Source: Parapedobacter composti (GTDB lineage: Bacteria > Bacteroidota > Bacteroidia > Sphingobacteriales > Sphingobacteriaceae). Taken from it: a stretch of DNA of 64,000 nt. Position numbers and translations under genes: made by a program. The stretch is taken from the NCBI RefSeq assembly GCF_900112315.1, contig NZ_FOLL01000015.1, forward strand, positions 1-64,000, in the 5' to 3' direction. The first letter of the stretch is position 1. Every line of letters starts with the position of its first letter. Of the stretch, positions 54,209 through 62,500 are shown in pieces. The notes beneath the pieces were generated by a model. That model worked only from the letters and a program-made list of their open reading frames with translations, did not search any database and was not told where the DNA came from.

Positions 54209-54254
54209 TGCTTCCTATCAAAAGTGTCCGATACGACACTTTTGATAGGAAGCA
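54209..54254. repeat. Perfect 20-bp inverted repeat with 6-base loop
   Basis: Left arm 54209-54228 (TGCTTCCTATCAAAAGTGTC) and right arm 54235-54254 are exact reverse complements, separated by CGATAC. There is no T-run on the plus side, and ACTTAATTATTTT follows on the minus side. It lies 23 bases beyond the stop of the XRE gene and directly before decayed coding DNA. It could be a terminator, a mobile-element scar (two terminal repeats joined) or a binding site. Confidence 0.8.
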
Positions 54255-54277
54255 AGCAATTTAACCGGGTCATTTTC

Positions 54278-54502
54278 TTAATCCACCTGCGGCACTAACG
54301 TCAAGTGGCCATATAAAAGTGTGAGCAGCTCGCACGGATCCATATCAATGGCTTTGGCAATCAGGTAAAGTTCATCCGCCCGCAATTTGGTTGACACGTT
54401 AAGCGTGAGTTCGTTTATCCGGGCTTTGCTCAATCCCGTCCGTCTGGCCACCATCGACTTATTGACCGACCGTTTGGCCAAAATTTCACCCAGTTTGGTC
54501 AT
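54278..54502 (-). CDS. Small XRE-family helix-turn-helix regulator
   Basis: A 74-residue protein consisting of one Cro/C1-type helix-turn-helix: VNKSMVARRTGLSKARINEL is the recognition region (about 14-33), followed by LRADELYLIAKAIDMDPCELL. It is transcribed divergently from the five-gene operon starting at 54612, 109 bases away. The gap holds the operon promoter and an inverted repeat, so this protein is the likely local repressor and probably controls its own gene too. The DNA-binding role is well supported; the target is inferred. Confidence 0.85.
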   Translation of the reverse strand: MTKLGEILAKRSVNKSMVARRTGLSKARINELTLNVSTKLRADELYLIAKAIDMDPCELLTLLYGHLTLVPQVD

Positions 54503-54560
54503 ATATGCTGTTCATTTGTTTAGGTGAAATTACTATATGTATAGAAATTATGCACAAAAT

Positions 54561-54592
54561 TTTTGACAATTTAAATATTATGTATACGTTTG
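54561..54592 (+). promoter_or_regulatory. Consensus promoter of the five-gene operon (TTTTG, 19 bp, TACGTTTG)
   Basis: TTTTG at 54561-54565 and TACGTTTG at 54585-54592 with exactly 19 bases between match the Bacteroidetes consensus fully. It is the best promoter in the window. The -7 box ends 19 bases before the ATG at 54612. Confidence 0.8.
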
Positions 54593-54610
54593 TATAGAAA
54601 ATCTATACAA
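54590..54610 (+). promoter_or_regulatory. Operator-like inverted repeat over the transcription start
   Basis: Arms TTGTATAG (54590-54597) and CTATACAA (54603-54610) are perfect reverse complements around AAAAT. The repeat overlaps the last bases of the -7 box and covers the likely transcription start and ribosome site. The half-site with flank, TGTATAGAAA, occurs again at 54538-54547 upstream of the -33 element. A repressor bound here would block the operon; the XRE protein is the obvious candidate. Confidence 0.7.
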
Positions 54611-54611
54611 T

Positions 54612-56363
54612 ATGAATACTGATATTCAACTTTTGGTCGACCGATTAGTCCAGCGTATGGATCTCGATCGTATTTTTCTGTTTTCATATCCTTTCCTTGA
54701 AAAGGAGAAGCAGCAGCTCCTGCTGGTGGTCAATCCAGTTAAAGGGCTTTCCCCCAAAGCTATGGCACCCATTGTCTCCCTCTGCATGTCAGATACCACC
54801 GAAATCCCGTTTGACATGGTGCTTACCGGTGAATGGCAGAACCAGTTGAAGCAGGGGAGTCTGTACTACACGTATGCGTCATTGCCACCGCACCAGCTAC
54901 ATGCCGCATCAACGAAAAAAAATCCGCTGTTTTCCCGGAAAACCATTACCGGCTTATTGGAACTCTCGCAGCTCAACTACAAGAAAAGCCGGAAACAGTC
55001 AGACGAGTTCCGGGAGGCGGCCGATAACTTCCTTGCCAAAGACGACTACAGCCAAGCCACGTTCATGCTACACCAATTCATGGAGCTCCGCCTCAAAGGC
55101 TTCCAGGCTGCTTTGGGCATGAACGGCGGTAAATCCCATAGCGTTCAGCAGCTGATGAAATCCGTGCGGAATGTGGCGCCGCAGCTGTTGGAAATTTTTC
55201 CCTGTGACGGACCGTCAGCTGAACTTTTCCGCATGCTGGATCAAGCATATACCCAAGCCAAGAAGCAGGAGACGATTGCTATCAGCCTGGACGAATTTAA
55301 CCTTCTCCTGGAGCAATGCGAGCGTGCGCGGACGGTGATGGACGGCATGGTTGCCGCTATGGTTGAACGGATCACGGCGTATCGCGGGCAGCTGGAGGCC
55401 GCGGCGGCGCAGCAGGCGGCTGACGGAGCACGGCAGGCTCCCAATGCTGCCACACTTTCGCCAATGGCTTCTACCCAGCTTATCTGCGAGGATTTTTCCG
55501 GCTTTCCATGGCCGGAGCAATACAAAAAGGATGTCAACGCGTTGCTGGATCGTATCCATCAAACGCACCGGCCTGAGCAGGTGATGATGCTGAATTATCA
55601 CACAGGCGGTTTTTCGGGAGTGAGCCCGTTCCAGCAAGAACAGGTGGAAGAACGGGAAGGTTCGAAAACTGAACTTTACCTGGTCGTACTGATGAAAAAC
55701 AAAGGGCCGTTCCACTTCCGTTGCATGGAGGTGGGGGAAGCCAGCGCCATGGTGGTTTACCTCAACGTGAAAACCGTGCAGAAGAACCTGGCGGAAGGCA
55801 ACCGCTTTTTCCATACGATGTGGACCAAGGGGCGCACCTTGCGCAGGAAGGCAACCTTTGAACCATCATTTGAAGTGGCTTCCGTGGACTGGAAAGCCGA
55901 ATATGATCGGGCAGAGCAGACGTGGCGGAATGCTAAAGCCTGCATGGGTAATCTGAATGAGCTGATCCAAAACGCCGGATCGTTGAAGCTCGACACCTGC
56001 ATGTTGCTGCTGGGTAACCTATTGGAAATCGGTGTCAATACCTATTTGCGGTGTGCCGTGGGCTTTGTGCCTTTTGACGTGCATCTGGCGGAGTTGATTG
56101 ATTGGAGTGGCGTAGCGGGCCGCCAACTCTTAGACGTTTTATATCCGACGAGTGAAATTGAAAAAACGAGAATGAGGTTGATGCTGAGTCCGCATGCCGT
56201 ATGGTGGCAGAATATGGAGATCGGTCTGTCGGGTCAATCTCAAGCGTTTTACCGAACTCGGGCGAAGGAAATGGTTCACTTTTTCGAAACGCTTTGCGAG
56301 GGGGCGGTGAAGGAACTGGAGGGGAAGGCGGGCACGGCTATTAAAGAGGGGACTGAGGCATGA
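54612..56363 (+). CDS. Two-module nucleotidyltransferase-like/HEPN-like protein
   Basis: A 583-residue protein of no named function. Residues 1-110 resemble a minimal nucleotidyltransferase-type alpha/beta unit (LVQRMDLDRIFLFSYPF, KQQLLLVVN). Residues about 130-260 read as a HEPN helical domain (EFREAADNFLAKDDYSQATF, then LHQFMELRLKGFQAAL). The arrangement appears again in the second half: VNALLDRIHQTHRPEQVMML and ELYLVVLMKNK at 307-364, then helices at 425-565 (DTCMLLLGNLLEIGVNTYLR). The nucleotidyltransferase GS...D catalytic motif is not visible, and no clear RNase RxxxxH motif is in the first HEPN unit. It is first in the five-gene operon under the operator at 54590. The HEPN call is moderately sure, the duplication is inference. 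Confidence 0.7.
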   Translation: MNTDIQLLVDRLVQRMDLDRIFLFSYPFLEKEKQQLLLVVNPVKGLSPKAMAPIVSLCMSDTTEIPFDMVLTGEWQNQLKQGSLYYTYASLPPHQLHAASTKKNPLFSRKTITGLLELSQLNYKKSRKQSDEFREAADNFLAKDDYSQATFMLHQFMELRLKGFQAALGMNGGKSHSVQQLMKSVRNVAPQLLEIFPCDGPSAELFRMLDQAYTQAKKQETIAISLDEFNLLLEQCERARTVMDGMVAAMVERITAYRGQLEAAAAQQAADGARQAPNAATLSPMASTQLICEDFSGFPWPEQYKKDVNALLDRIHQTHRPEQVMMLNYHTGGFSGVSPFQQEQVEEREGSKTELYLVVLMKNKGPFHFRCMEVGEASAMVVYLNVKTVQKNLAEGNRFFHTMWTKGRTLRRKATFEPSFEVASVDWKAEYDRAEQTWRNAKACMGNLNELIQNAGSLKLDTCMLLLGNLLEIGVNTYLRCAVGFVPFDVHLAELIDWSGVAGRQLLDVLYPTSEIEKTRMRLMLSPHAVWWQNMEIGLSGQSQAFYRTRAKEMVHFFETLCEGAVKELEGKAGTAIKEGTEA

Positions 56364-57067
56364 GTGTGTTGTTTGAAGACAGCAACGTGGAGAAATACAC
56401 AGCCGAATGCTCCCTTACGTATTCCAGTTTTATCTACTGCATGATGCTGAACCGGCTCAGCCGTGGGTATTCTGCATTGGAATTATCTTTCCTTTTAGGG
56501 CAGGACGATGATTTTATCCGAAATATGGAACGGTTTGACGTGATGGATTTCAGCATTGAACTGTATGGGCAGCTATGCAGGGTTTTTTGCCATACGAATT
56601 TTCTACGCCACCAACACCACGGGGAGCCGTCGCTCCGCCATGAAATGCATAGCTGGAAAGCGGGTGACACGATCTTTTACCGCATGGAGTGTTACAAGAG
56701 CGATTATGAAAGCATTGTATTGTTCCAGTTATGCGAAGAGGATCCGGCAGTGAGCAAGTACCGTTACGAAAATTCGGTCAAGGACCGCCAGCAAGCAGCT
56801 CAGGACGGGATAACCGAAATGTTTGTTCATCAGTGTTTCGACAAGCCCATCGAGCCGCATAGACTCTATCGGCAGCTGGAATCTTTAATTGGAGTTGGGG
56901 TCGACCCCATCCATTTCAAGACCGAACTCGACAAACTGGTCGGCCGTAAGGGAAAAGCACCGCTCAAACGCACCAAGCGCAGAAGTTTCGGCTACCGGTA
57001 TGTGTTGCATCCCGGCGTGAATCTGGCGGCGGCTTTGGATTTCATTACGGATAAATTCAACAAATAA
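56360..57067 (+). CDS. Unknown operon protein with an HTH-like N-terminus
   Basis: A 235-residue protein I cannot assign. The N-terminal 60 residues contain MLNRLSRGYSALELSFLLGQ followed by DDDFIRNME, a pattern close to Cro-type helix-turn-helix domains (the ELSFLLGQDDDFIRN part). The middle is Cys/His containing (CRVFCHTNFLRHQHHG) without a regular zinc motif, and the C-terminus is basic (KGKAPLKRTKRRSFGYRY). Its ATG overlaps the preceding stop by 4 bases (ATGA) and its stop overlaps the next ATG by one, so all three proteins are made in a coupled manner. Confidence 0.6.
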   Translation: MSVLFEDSNVEKYTAECSLTYSSFIYCMMLNRLSRGYSALELSFLLGQDDDFIRNMERFDVMDFSIELYGQLCRVFCHTNFLRHQHHGEPSLRHEMHSWKAGDTIFYRMECYKSDYESIVLFQLCEEDPAVSKYRYENSVKDRQQAAQDGITEMFVHQCFDKPIEPHRLYRQLESLIGVGVDPIHFKTELDKLVGRKGKAPLKRTKRRSFGYRYVLHPGVNLAAALDFITDKFNK

Positions 57068-57843
57068 TGAACATGAACATCGAAACGGCACACCTGGACG
57101 TTCCGCGGGACTTTGAAGTGGCCTGTGGGCTGTTCGGAATACCTGTACCCGGATTCTTACAATTGATTGTCGATCACTGCTGTTTCATCCACGCACATAT
57201 GGGTGATACGTCCGAATTTGACATGGCAACGAAGGCATTTCTGGAGGCAGATCGCCAATTGGGCGAAAAGGAAATTAAGCCGGCAACGCACCTGTCCGAA
57301 AGTCAGCGTGAACGATTCATCCGGTTGTTAAGGCAAATGGTGGGAACAGCCACAAACCGCAATTACAGTAAATCCACGCGCAGGAAAAAAGGCAAAGTGC
57401 TTGCCGAGAAGCTGTTTGACACTTTTTCTGCCGGCTTGGAAATAAAGGACGTGGTTTATTATGACGAGGAAACCAAAATACAGCTGAGCAAGGATTTTTT
57501 GCTGATGACGCTGCTTCACCAACGCACACCCATTGAGTTGCTCAATGCCATAATGAAGCGAATCTCTTATGCAGAACTTGGCGCACGGGTTCACTTGAAA
57601 CAGGAGGATTACAACCCGGCGATGGTGTTTTTTACCCGGGTGATGGAGGGCTACGGCGGTATACGTGATGAAACATATCTGGAATCGGAAGCATTCAAAA
57701 TATTCCTGATGGACCTGCAGGAGTTCCGGGCCCGGTACTTTTTCTACCGTAATCTTGAGGACCGGATTTACATGTACCGCGAACGGCTTGAAGAAAATTA
57801 TCAGCGTATTAAAAACCCCTATTTAAATGAAGATTATGACTAA
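57067..57843 (+). CDS. Unknown operon protein, paralogous N-terminus with the next gene
   Basis: A 258-residue, mostly helical protein of unknown function. Its N-terminus (VPRDFEVACGLFGIPVPGF, then LQLIVDHCCFIHAHM) lines up with that of the next product (ITHEFQQVCDIFKLSPEQV, then VQDFIDNVSIADYL), suggesting a shared small domain. The middle is basic (KSTRRKKGKVLAEKL), and the C-terminal third is rich in Tyr, Arg and Glu. It starts on the last base of the preceding gene's stop codon and overlaps the following gene. Confidence 0.6.
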   Translation: MNMNIETAHLDVPRDFEVACGLFGIPVPGFLQLIVDHCCFIHAHMGDTSEFDMATKAFLEADRQLGEKEIKPATHLSESQRERFIRLLRQMVGTATNRNYSKSTRRKKGKVLAEKLFDTFSAGLEIKDVVYYDEETKIQLSKDFLLMTLLHQRTPIELLNAIMKRISYAELGARVHLKQEDYNPAMVFFTRVMEGYGGIRDETYLESEAFKIFLMDLQEFRARYFFYRNLEDRIYMYRERLEENYQRIKNPYLNEDYD

Positions 57844-58207
57844 TCTGGAGAAAATCACCATCACGCACGAATTTCAACAGGTGTGCGACATCTTTAAGTT
57901 AAGTCCCGAACAAGTCGTTCAGGATTTCATTGACAACGTGTCAATAGCGGATTACCTGTGCGATCCCTACTCACTTAACCGGTGGGCCAACACGTTTGTA
58001 TTTGAATACGTCATCGCGCAGGTGGAGTCGGAAGAAATTATGGTTAAATACGGCAAGTTTGCGGAGAAGCTTGTTAACGCGGCATTAGCTAACCCAAAAG
58101 ATGCGAAAGACCTTGCACAAAAGATGGTGGACGAATGGCACCAAGCCGTTTTGGAAGACCGGATTAAGGAGGTGATGGAGGAAAAGGACCAATCAAACGA
58201 TAAATAA
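57827..58207 (+). CDS. Small unknown operon protein
   Basis: A 126-residue helical acidic protein. Residues about 10-45 repeat the motif seen at the start of the preceding protein (F..vC..F.ls...vq.fid). The C-terminus is charged and Lys/Glu-rich (DRIKEVMEEKDQSNDK). It overlaps the 258-residue gene by 17 bases if ATG 57827 is used, or by 8 if ATG 57836 is used; the latter gives 123 residues. Function unknown; perhaps a truncated partner of its larger paralogue. Confidence 0.58.
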   Translation: MKIMTNLEKITITHEFQQVCDIFKLSPEQVVQDFIDNVSIADYLCDPYSLNRWANTFVFEYVIAQVESEEIMVKYGKFAEKLVNAALANPKDAKDLAQKMVDEWHQAVLEDRIKEVMEEKDQSNDK

Positions 58208-58225
58208 CGTTAAAGTCGAAACATT

Positions 58226-58882
58226 ATGCCTTTCGCCAACCACACCCCGTACGACTACTTCCCACGGCGGTTGCACACGCGGGAAATCGGCAACCCTTAC
58301 CTTGCCATTCACCAGTTTTTCGATTGGGAAAACCTACCGGAATGGCGCAACCAGCTTGATAAATGGCTGCAAGCCGCCCTAAAATCCGGTTTTCAATTGA
58401 GCCGCGATGAGCTGGTGGAGCTGTTCGTCCGTTATGAATTCATTGAGTATCTGGTGGAAGGTCTGTCACTTATCCAGCGGTTGATGGACAGCACCTACAT
58501 GCCAGATCAAAAACTTTACCGCCGAATGTGCAACAATAGCGACATACTTCTTCCCGACGAAATCAACACCGCGCATGGTTATTTTAATAATAATCACAAT
58601 CCGAAGAAATTCGAACGTGATGAATATTACCCGTTCCATCTGGACGCCGAAGAAAAGAAATATCCGCATGGCGTCATCCGTGATTTCTTCAATCATCAAA
58701 ACCTGCCCCAATACCGTGATGCGTTATACTGGTGGTATATCGTCGCCATTGATTTTACAAACGCAGATGACAGCAGGGGCAGCAGTTACGTGTATAACCT
58801 GCATAAATACCTCACGAAGGTTATCGAGGCGGCACATTTGATTCATATCCGGTCGGCAAGCGAAATGAAAGTGGGAATTTAA
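58226..58882 (+). CDS. Unknown operon protein with an internal duplication
   Basis: A 218-residue protein, last of the five-gene operon, 18 bases after the previous stop. It contains two similar segments: IHQFFDWENLPEWRNQLDKW (about 28-47) and IRDFFNHQNLPQYRDALYWW (about 151-170), each preceded by a Tyr/Pro-rich stretch and a His (RRLHTREIGNPY; FHLDAEEKKYPH). This indicates a duplicated helical domain. No known family is recognised. Its stop is one base from the end of the convergent toxin gene. Confidence 0.6.
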   Translation: MPFANHTPYDYFPRRLHTREIGNPYLAIHQFFDWENLPEWRNQLDKWLQAALKSGFQLSRDELVELFVRYEFIEYLVEGLSLIQRLMDSTYMPDQKLYRRMCNNSDILLPDEINTAHGYFNNNHNPKKFERDEYYPFHLDAEEKKYPHGVIRDFFNHQNLPQYRDALYWWYIVAIDFTNADDSRGSSYVYNLHKYLTKVIEAAHLIHIRSASEMKVGI

Positions 58883-58883
58883 A

Positions 58884-59183
58884 TCATCTTCGATATTTTT
58901 TGCCAGATCTGCGGCTAGTATGAAATATCGAAGCAATAAAAATTTCTTTCTTCTCAGGATAGATTTTATAGACAATTAGAAATGGAAAAACACTCACAAG
59001 CGCCTCTCGATAGTTCTTTTTCTTCGTTGGGTAATGAAGCGGGTTATTTGCTATGGACCGGATTTTACTTTCTACAGCCTGTTCAAACCGCTCACCCAAA
59101 CCGGGAGAGCGTTCTTCATACCAAAGAAATGAAGTCAAGTATTCTTTTTCGGCTTCAGGATGTAAAACTACGGTATAAGGCAT
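58884..59183 (-). CDS. ParE/RelE-type toxin
   Basis: A 99-residue protein with the ParE/RelE toxin fold: the N-terminal strand and helix YTVVLHPEAEKEYLTSFLWY, the EERSPGLGERF loop, a middle helix VESKIRSIANNP, and strands ALVSVFPFLIVYKI and EIFIASIFHTSR. Members of this superfamily block gyrase (ParE) or cut mRNA on the ribosome (RelE); the long basic C-terminus (RRSGKKYRR) and FLWYEERSPG resemble the ParE side. The ATG at 59183 overlaps the antitoxin stop by one base. The open frame extends 14 codons upstream into the antitoxin, but the family starts here. Confidence 0.9.
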   Translation of the reverse strand: MPYTVVLHPEAEKEYLTSFLWYEERSPGLGERFEQAVESKIRSIANNPLHYPTKKKNYREALVSVFPFLIVYKIYPEKKEIFIASIFHTSRRSGKKYRR

Positions 59184-59419
59184 TAGGTTTTTAATATGCG
59201 GGCTTTCGCTTTTACTTCTTCCCAAGTGGACGTATTGATTTTCCCACTTTCATATTCAGCAAGCCTACGGTCGAGTTCGGATATAAACGCAGGGTCATCC
59301 CAAGGGTTGCCTTTTGCAGTGATCTCTTCTTCCACCATGGTATAAATGGCTTTTACCTTTTTGTCATCCGCAAAGCGGATATAATCATATAATTTTTCAC
59401 GTATGGTCGTACTACGCAT
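59183..59419 (-). CDS. Antitoxin of the ParE/RelE-type module
   Basis: A 78-residue partner of the toxin, translated first, with a TAATG overlap between the two. It is a short helical, acidic protein: N-terminal MRSTTIREKLYDYIRFADD, a middle helix KVKAIYTMVEEEI, then the toxin-binding end FISELDRRLAEYESGK and TWEEVKAKARI, as in addiction-module antitoxins that precede ParE toxins. It should neutralise the toxin and repress the pair's promoter. The module lies between the five-gene operon and the SNF2 gene. Confidence 0.85.
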   Translation of the reverse strand: MRSTTIREKLYDYIRFADDKKVKAIYTMVEEEITAKGNPWDDPAFISELDRRLAEYESGKINTSTWEEVKAKARILKT

Positions 59420-59537
59420 AACAATATAGTCTACTCAACATCACGAAAATACAAAATTTTATGGAAACAAGGAAGGAATAGAAAGAATACAAGACGACAT
59501 CATCAAACCATCAACCCATTTACAAAACCACCATACA

Positions 59538-62500
59538 ATGAATTCAGCTACACCACAGCCTAACGACGACCTTCTCGTCGACGAGCCAGCAGAAAACAAA
59601 GAAGAAACCAAAAAGCGCCGTGCGTCAGAACCGTTCCAGATCCCCTGGGAGGAGGGGGAGCCTTTTGCACTCAGCGAAACCTATGTGCGCTCCTTTTACA
59701 CCGGTACGGCCAATCTAAACAGCCATCCCTTCTGGGGATCCAATAAAGCACTGATAGGCAACAACCTCATCATGGAATTGCACGGAGAAAACATGCACGG
59801 GAAAGAGCTTTCGGTGAAAATTCTCCCCGGAGGCCTCGAAATAACCTGCTCCTGCAACAGGCCCGTTGATCAATTGTGCAAGCATGCGTGCTCAGCGCTG
59901 ATGTACAAGGTGAAGTCGAATAAGAAATACTTCGAGCAGTTTTATTTGCCCGACGTCGTCGCCTTGCCGCCTGAACAGCAGCGACTGTTCAACTTTAATC
60001 TGGGAAGCTATTATCATAATAACGGTAAAGCGCCGTTTAAAACCCATCCGGAGTACGGTCGCATCTACCGTTACGTAAATAACCATGATTACACGAAGGA
60101 ATCATTCAGCGACCCCGTCCAACTGATGGAACCGCTCGTTCCGAAAGTAAGAGAGGCCAAGCTGGTGTTCGGTATACCCACGGGTTCTTATTATTTCCGG
60201 GATCCGGTATTGATTCCATACCTGACCAAAACCGGAACGAAAACCGCTAAAGCCAATCCGTATGCGTCTTTTGAGCGCAGTTATCTCCTAACAGGTGAGG
60301 GTGAGCCGGAGAGTCTCACGATCCATGAACAGGCCGTGGAAGCCGCCTGCCGAAGGATGCAGGTATTGGTTGAATCACCGGCTCCGTCGGACGACGATAA
60401 ACTGCAAAGACGGCAACAATTGTTTGATTACTGGGCGGAGTTTATCCCAACGCTGCATGAAAGCATCCAGCTCCTTTTCTTCGACGGCTACCAGTCCTCC
60501 CGCGAGTCAACCAAACCGTCTTCCGGTTCGCGGCATTTTAAAAAATTAGGCGCAGCAACGATACAATTGATGTTTGAGCTCAAAGAACACCTTTCATCGT
60601 TCCAACTAACGCTGAAATTGATGGTCAACGGCAAACACGTTCCCGACCCGAAATTCCATGGGCAATCCTTTTCCTGCTTTATCGCAGCGGAAGATGACGG
60701 GACGGTACACTTCGTAGCCGATGCGCAGGATGAAGCGATTATCCACAAATTCAGGACATGCGGTTATACCATCACCGCCTTGTCGCAGGATTTCCCGAAG
60801 TTTTTCGAGCAGATTGTCCTGCCGATCAGTATGCGCCATCCGATTGACCTGCAGACCCTGCCACAGGACAGTGTTTTTTCGCAACGCGAATTGGAGAACG
60901 GCAACCATCGACTGAAAATCGAGGAACGCGACGGCCGGCTATTTTTCTATCCAACGACATACTATCCCGTTGGGTTTACCGTGAACCCCGTGCACGACGC
61001 AAATCTGGTGATGCGCCAACGGGCGGACAACCTTTATGTGCTTCTGCGGGATAAAGACCGGGAGCGTGAATTCAGGACAATGCTACAGGGGCTTCATCCG
61101 TTATTTCGTGAGCAACGGCAGAAGGACTACCTTTCGCTGCCGGTGGCAGTCATCGAGAAATCAACCTGGTTGCCGGATAGCGTGACCACCTTGCGTAACG
61201 CCGGAGTTATGCTCGATCTTACCGGCGTCGAAGAAGGGAGTAACTATTTCCCCCGCATGTTAGACTGGCAATTAGCCATTACGGATGAGCGAAAGGCGTA
61301 CTACCAGGCGAATGTCAGGGCTAAAATGGGGTCGACCCCGATTTCGCTGGAGGAGCTGGGTGAAATGGTGCGGCGGTCGAAAAATTGGTTCAAGCTGCAA
61401 GATGGCAGCCTTGGGTTTGTCAGCAATGCGGATAAAAAGCGGCTTTTGCCCCTGCTGGCATTCGGAAAAACCAACGGACAGCAGCTTCGTATTCCCACCA
61501 GCCATTTCAATACACTGGCTAATTATACCAGCCATATCGCCGATGCGTCCATCAAAGCGGCGATTCAAACCAAACGGCAGAAATTGATGGACCTGGACTC
61601 CATGCAGCCCATAAAAAAGCCCGATCCGGTGCAGGCAACGCTCCGCCGTTACCAAGAAGCCGGACTGAGCTGGCTGGCTTTTCTGCGGGAATTTGGGTGG
61701 GGCGGTATCCTGGCTGATGACATGGGACTGGGTAAAACGCTGCAGGTCATCAGCATATTGGAACACCACTATCAGCAACAGCCCGATGCGCCAGCCAGTC
61801 TCGTGGTCGTCCCCAATACCTTATTGTTCAATTGGCAGGCCGAACTGGGTAGATTTGCTCCGCACCGCAAATTATATATCCACCATGGTGCCGAACGCCA
61901 CCAAACCCTGCAGTGTACGGAAGGGCTGGTAGTGCTGACGACCTATGGCACACTGACGGCCGATGTGGAGTTGTTCGCCGCTTTGGAGTTTAGCTACCTC
62001 GTGCTCGACGAATCCCAGGCTGTGAAAAACCGGAACTCAAAGCGTTTCGAGGCAGCCGGACAACTGAACGCATACTACCGGATAGCCATGACCGGTACGC
62101 CAATAGAAAATGGTATCGGCGATCTGTATGCGCAACTGTCGTTCGTTAATCCCGGGTTCTTCGGCACCTTCGCAGATTTCAAAAGGACCTATCCGGGTAT
62201 CGCAGATGGAACGGCAACAGCAGAAACCAAAACGGAATTGCAACGGGTGATCAGCCCCTTTATCCTCCGCCGTACCAAAAAACAGGTGGCCACCGAATTG
62301 CCGGATAAATCCGAGATGCTCCTGTACTGCGACATGCTGCCGGAACAGCGCCGGCTTTACGATGAATACCGGAAGCTTTTCAAGAGTAAGCTTACCGACA
62401 GCCTGCAAGGGAGCAATACCGGGCGGTCAAAATTTCTGGCCATAGAAGGGTTGATGAAATTGCGGCAGATCTGCAACTCACCGGCGTTGCTGAAAGATGG

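Noticed and set aside
54612-56363. RAKEMVH near residue 550 as a HEPN RNase R-x(4-6)-H motif
   Set aside because: The position at the very end of the second helical unit is not where the motif is expected, and the first unit has none; treated as chance.
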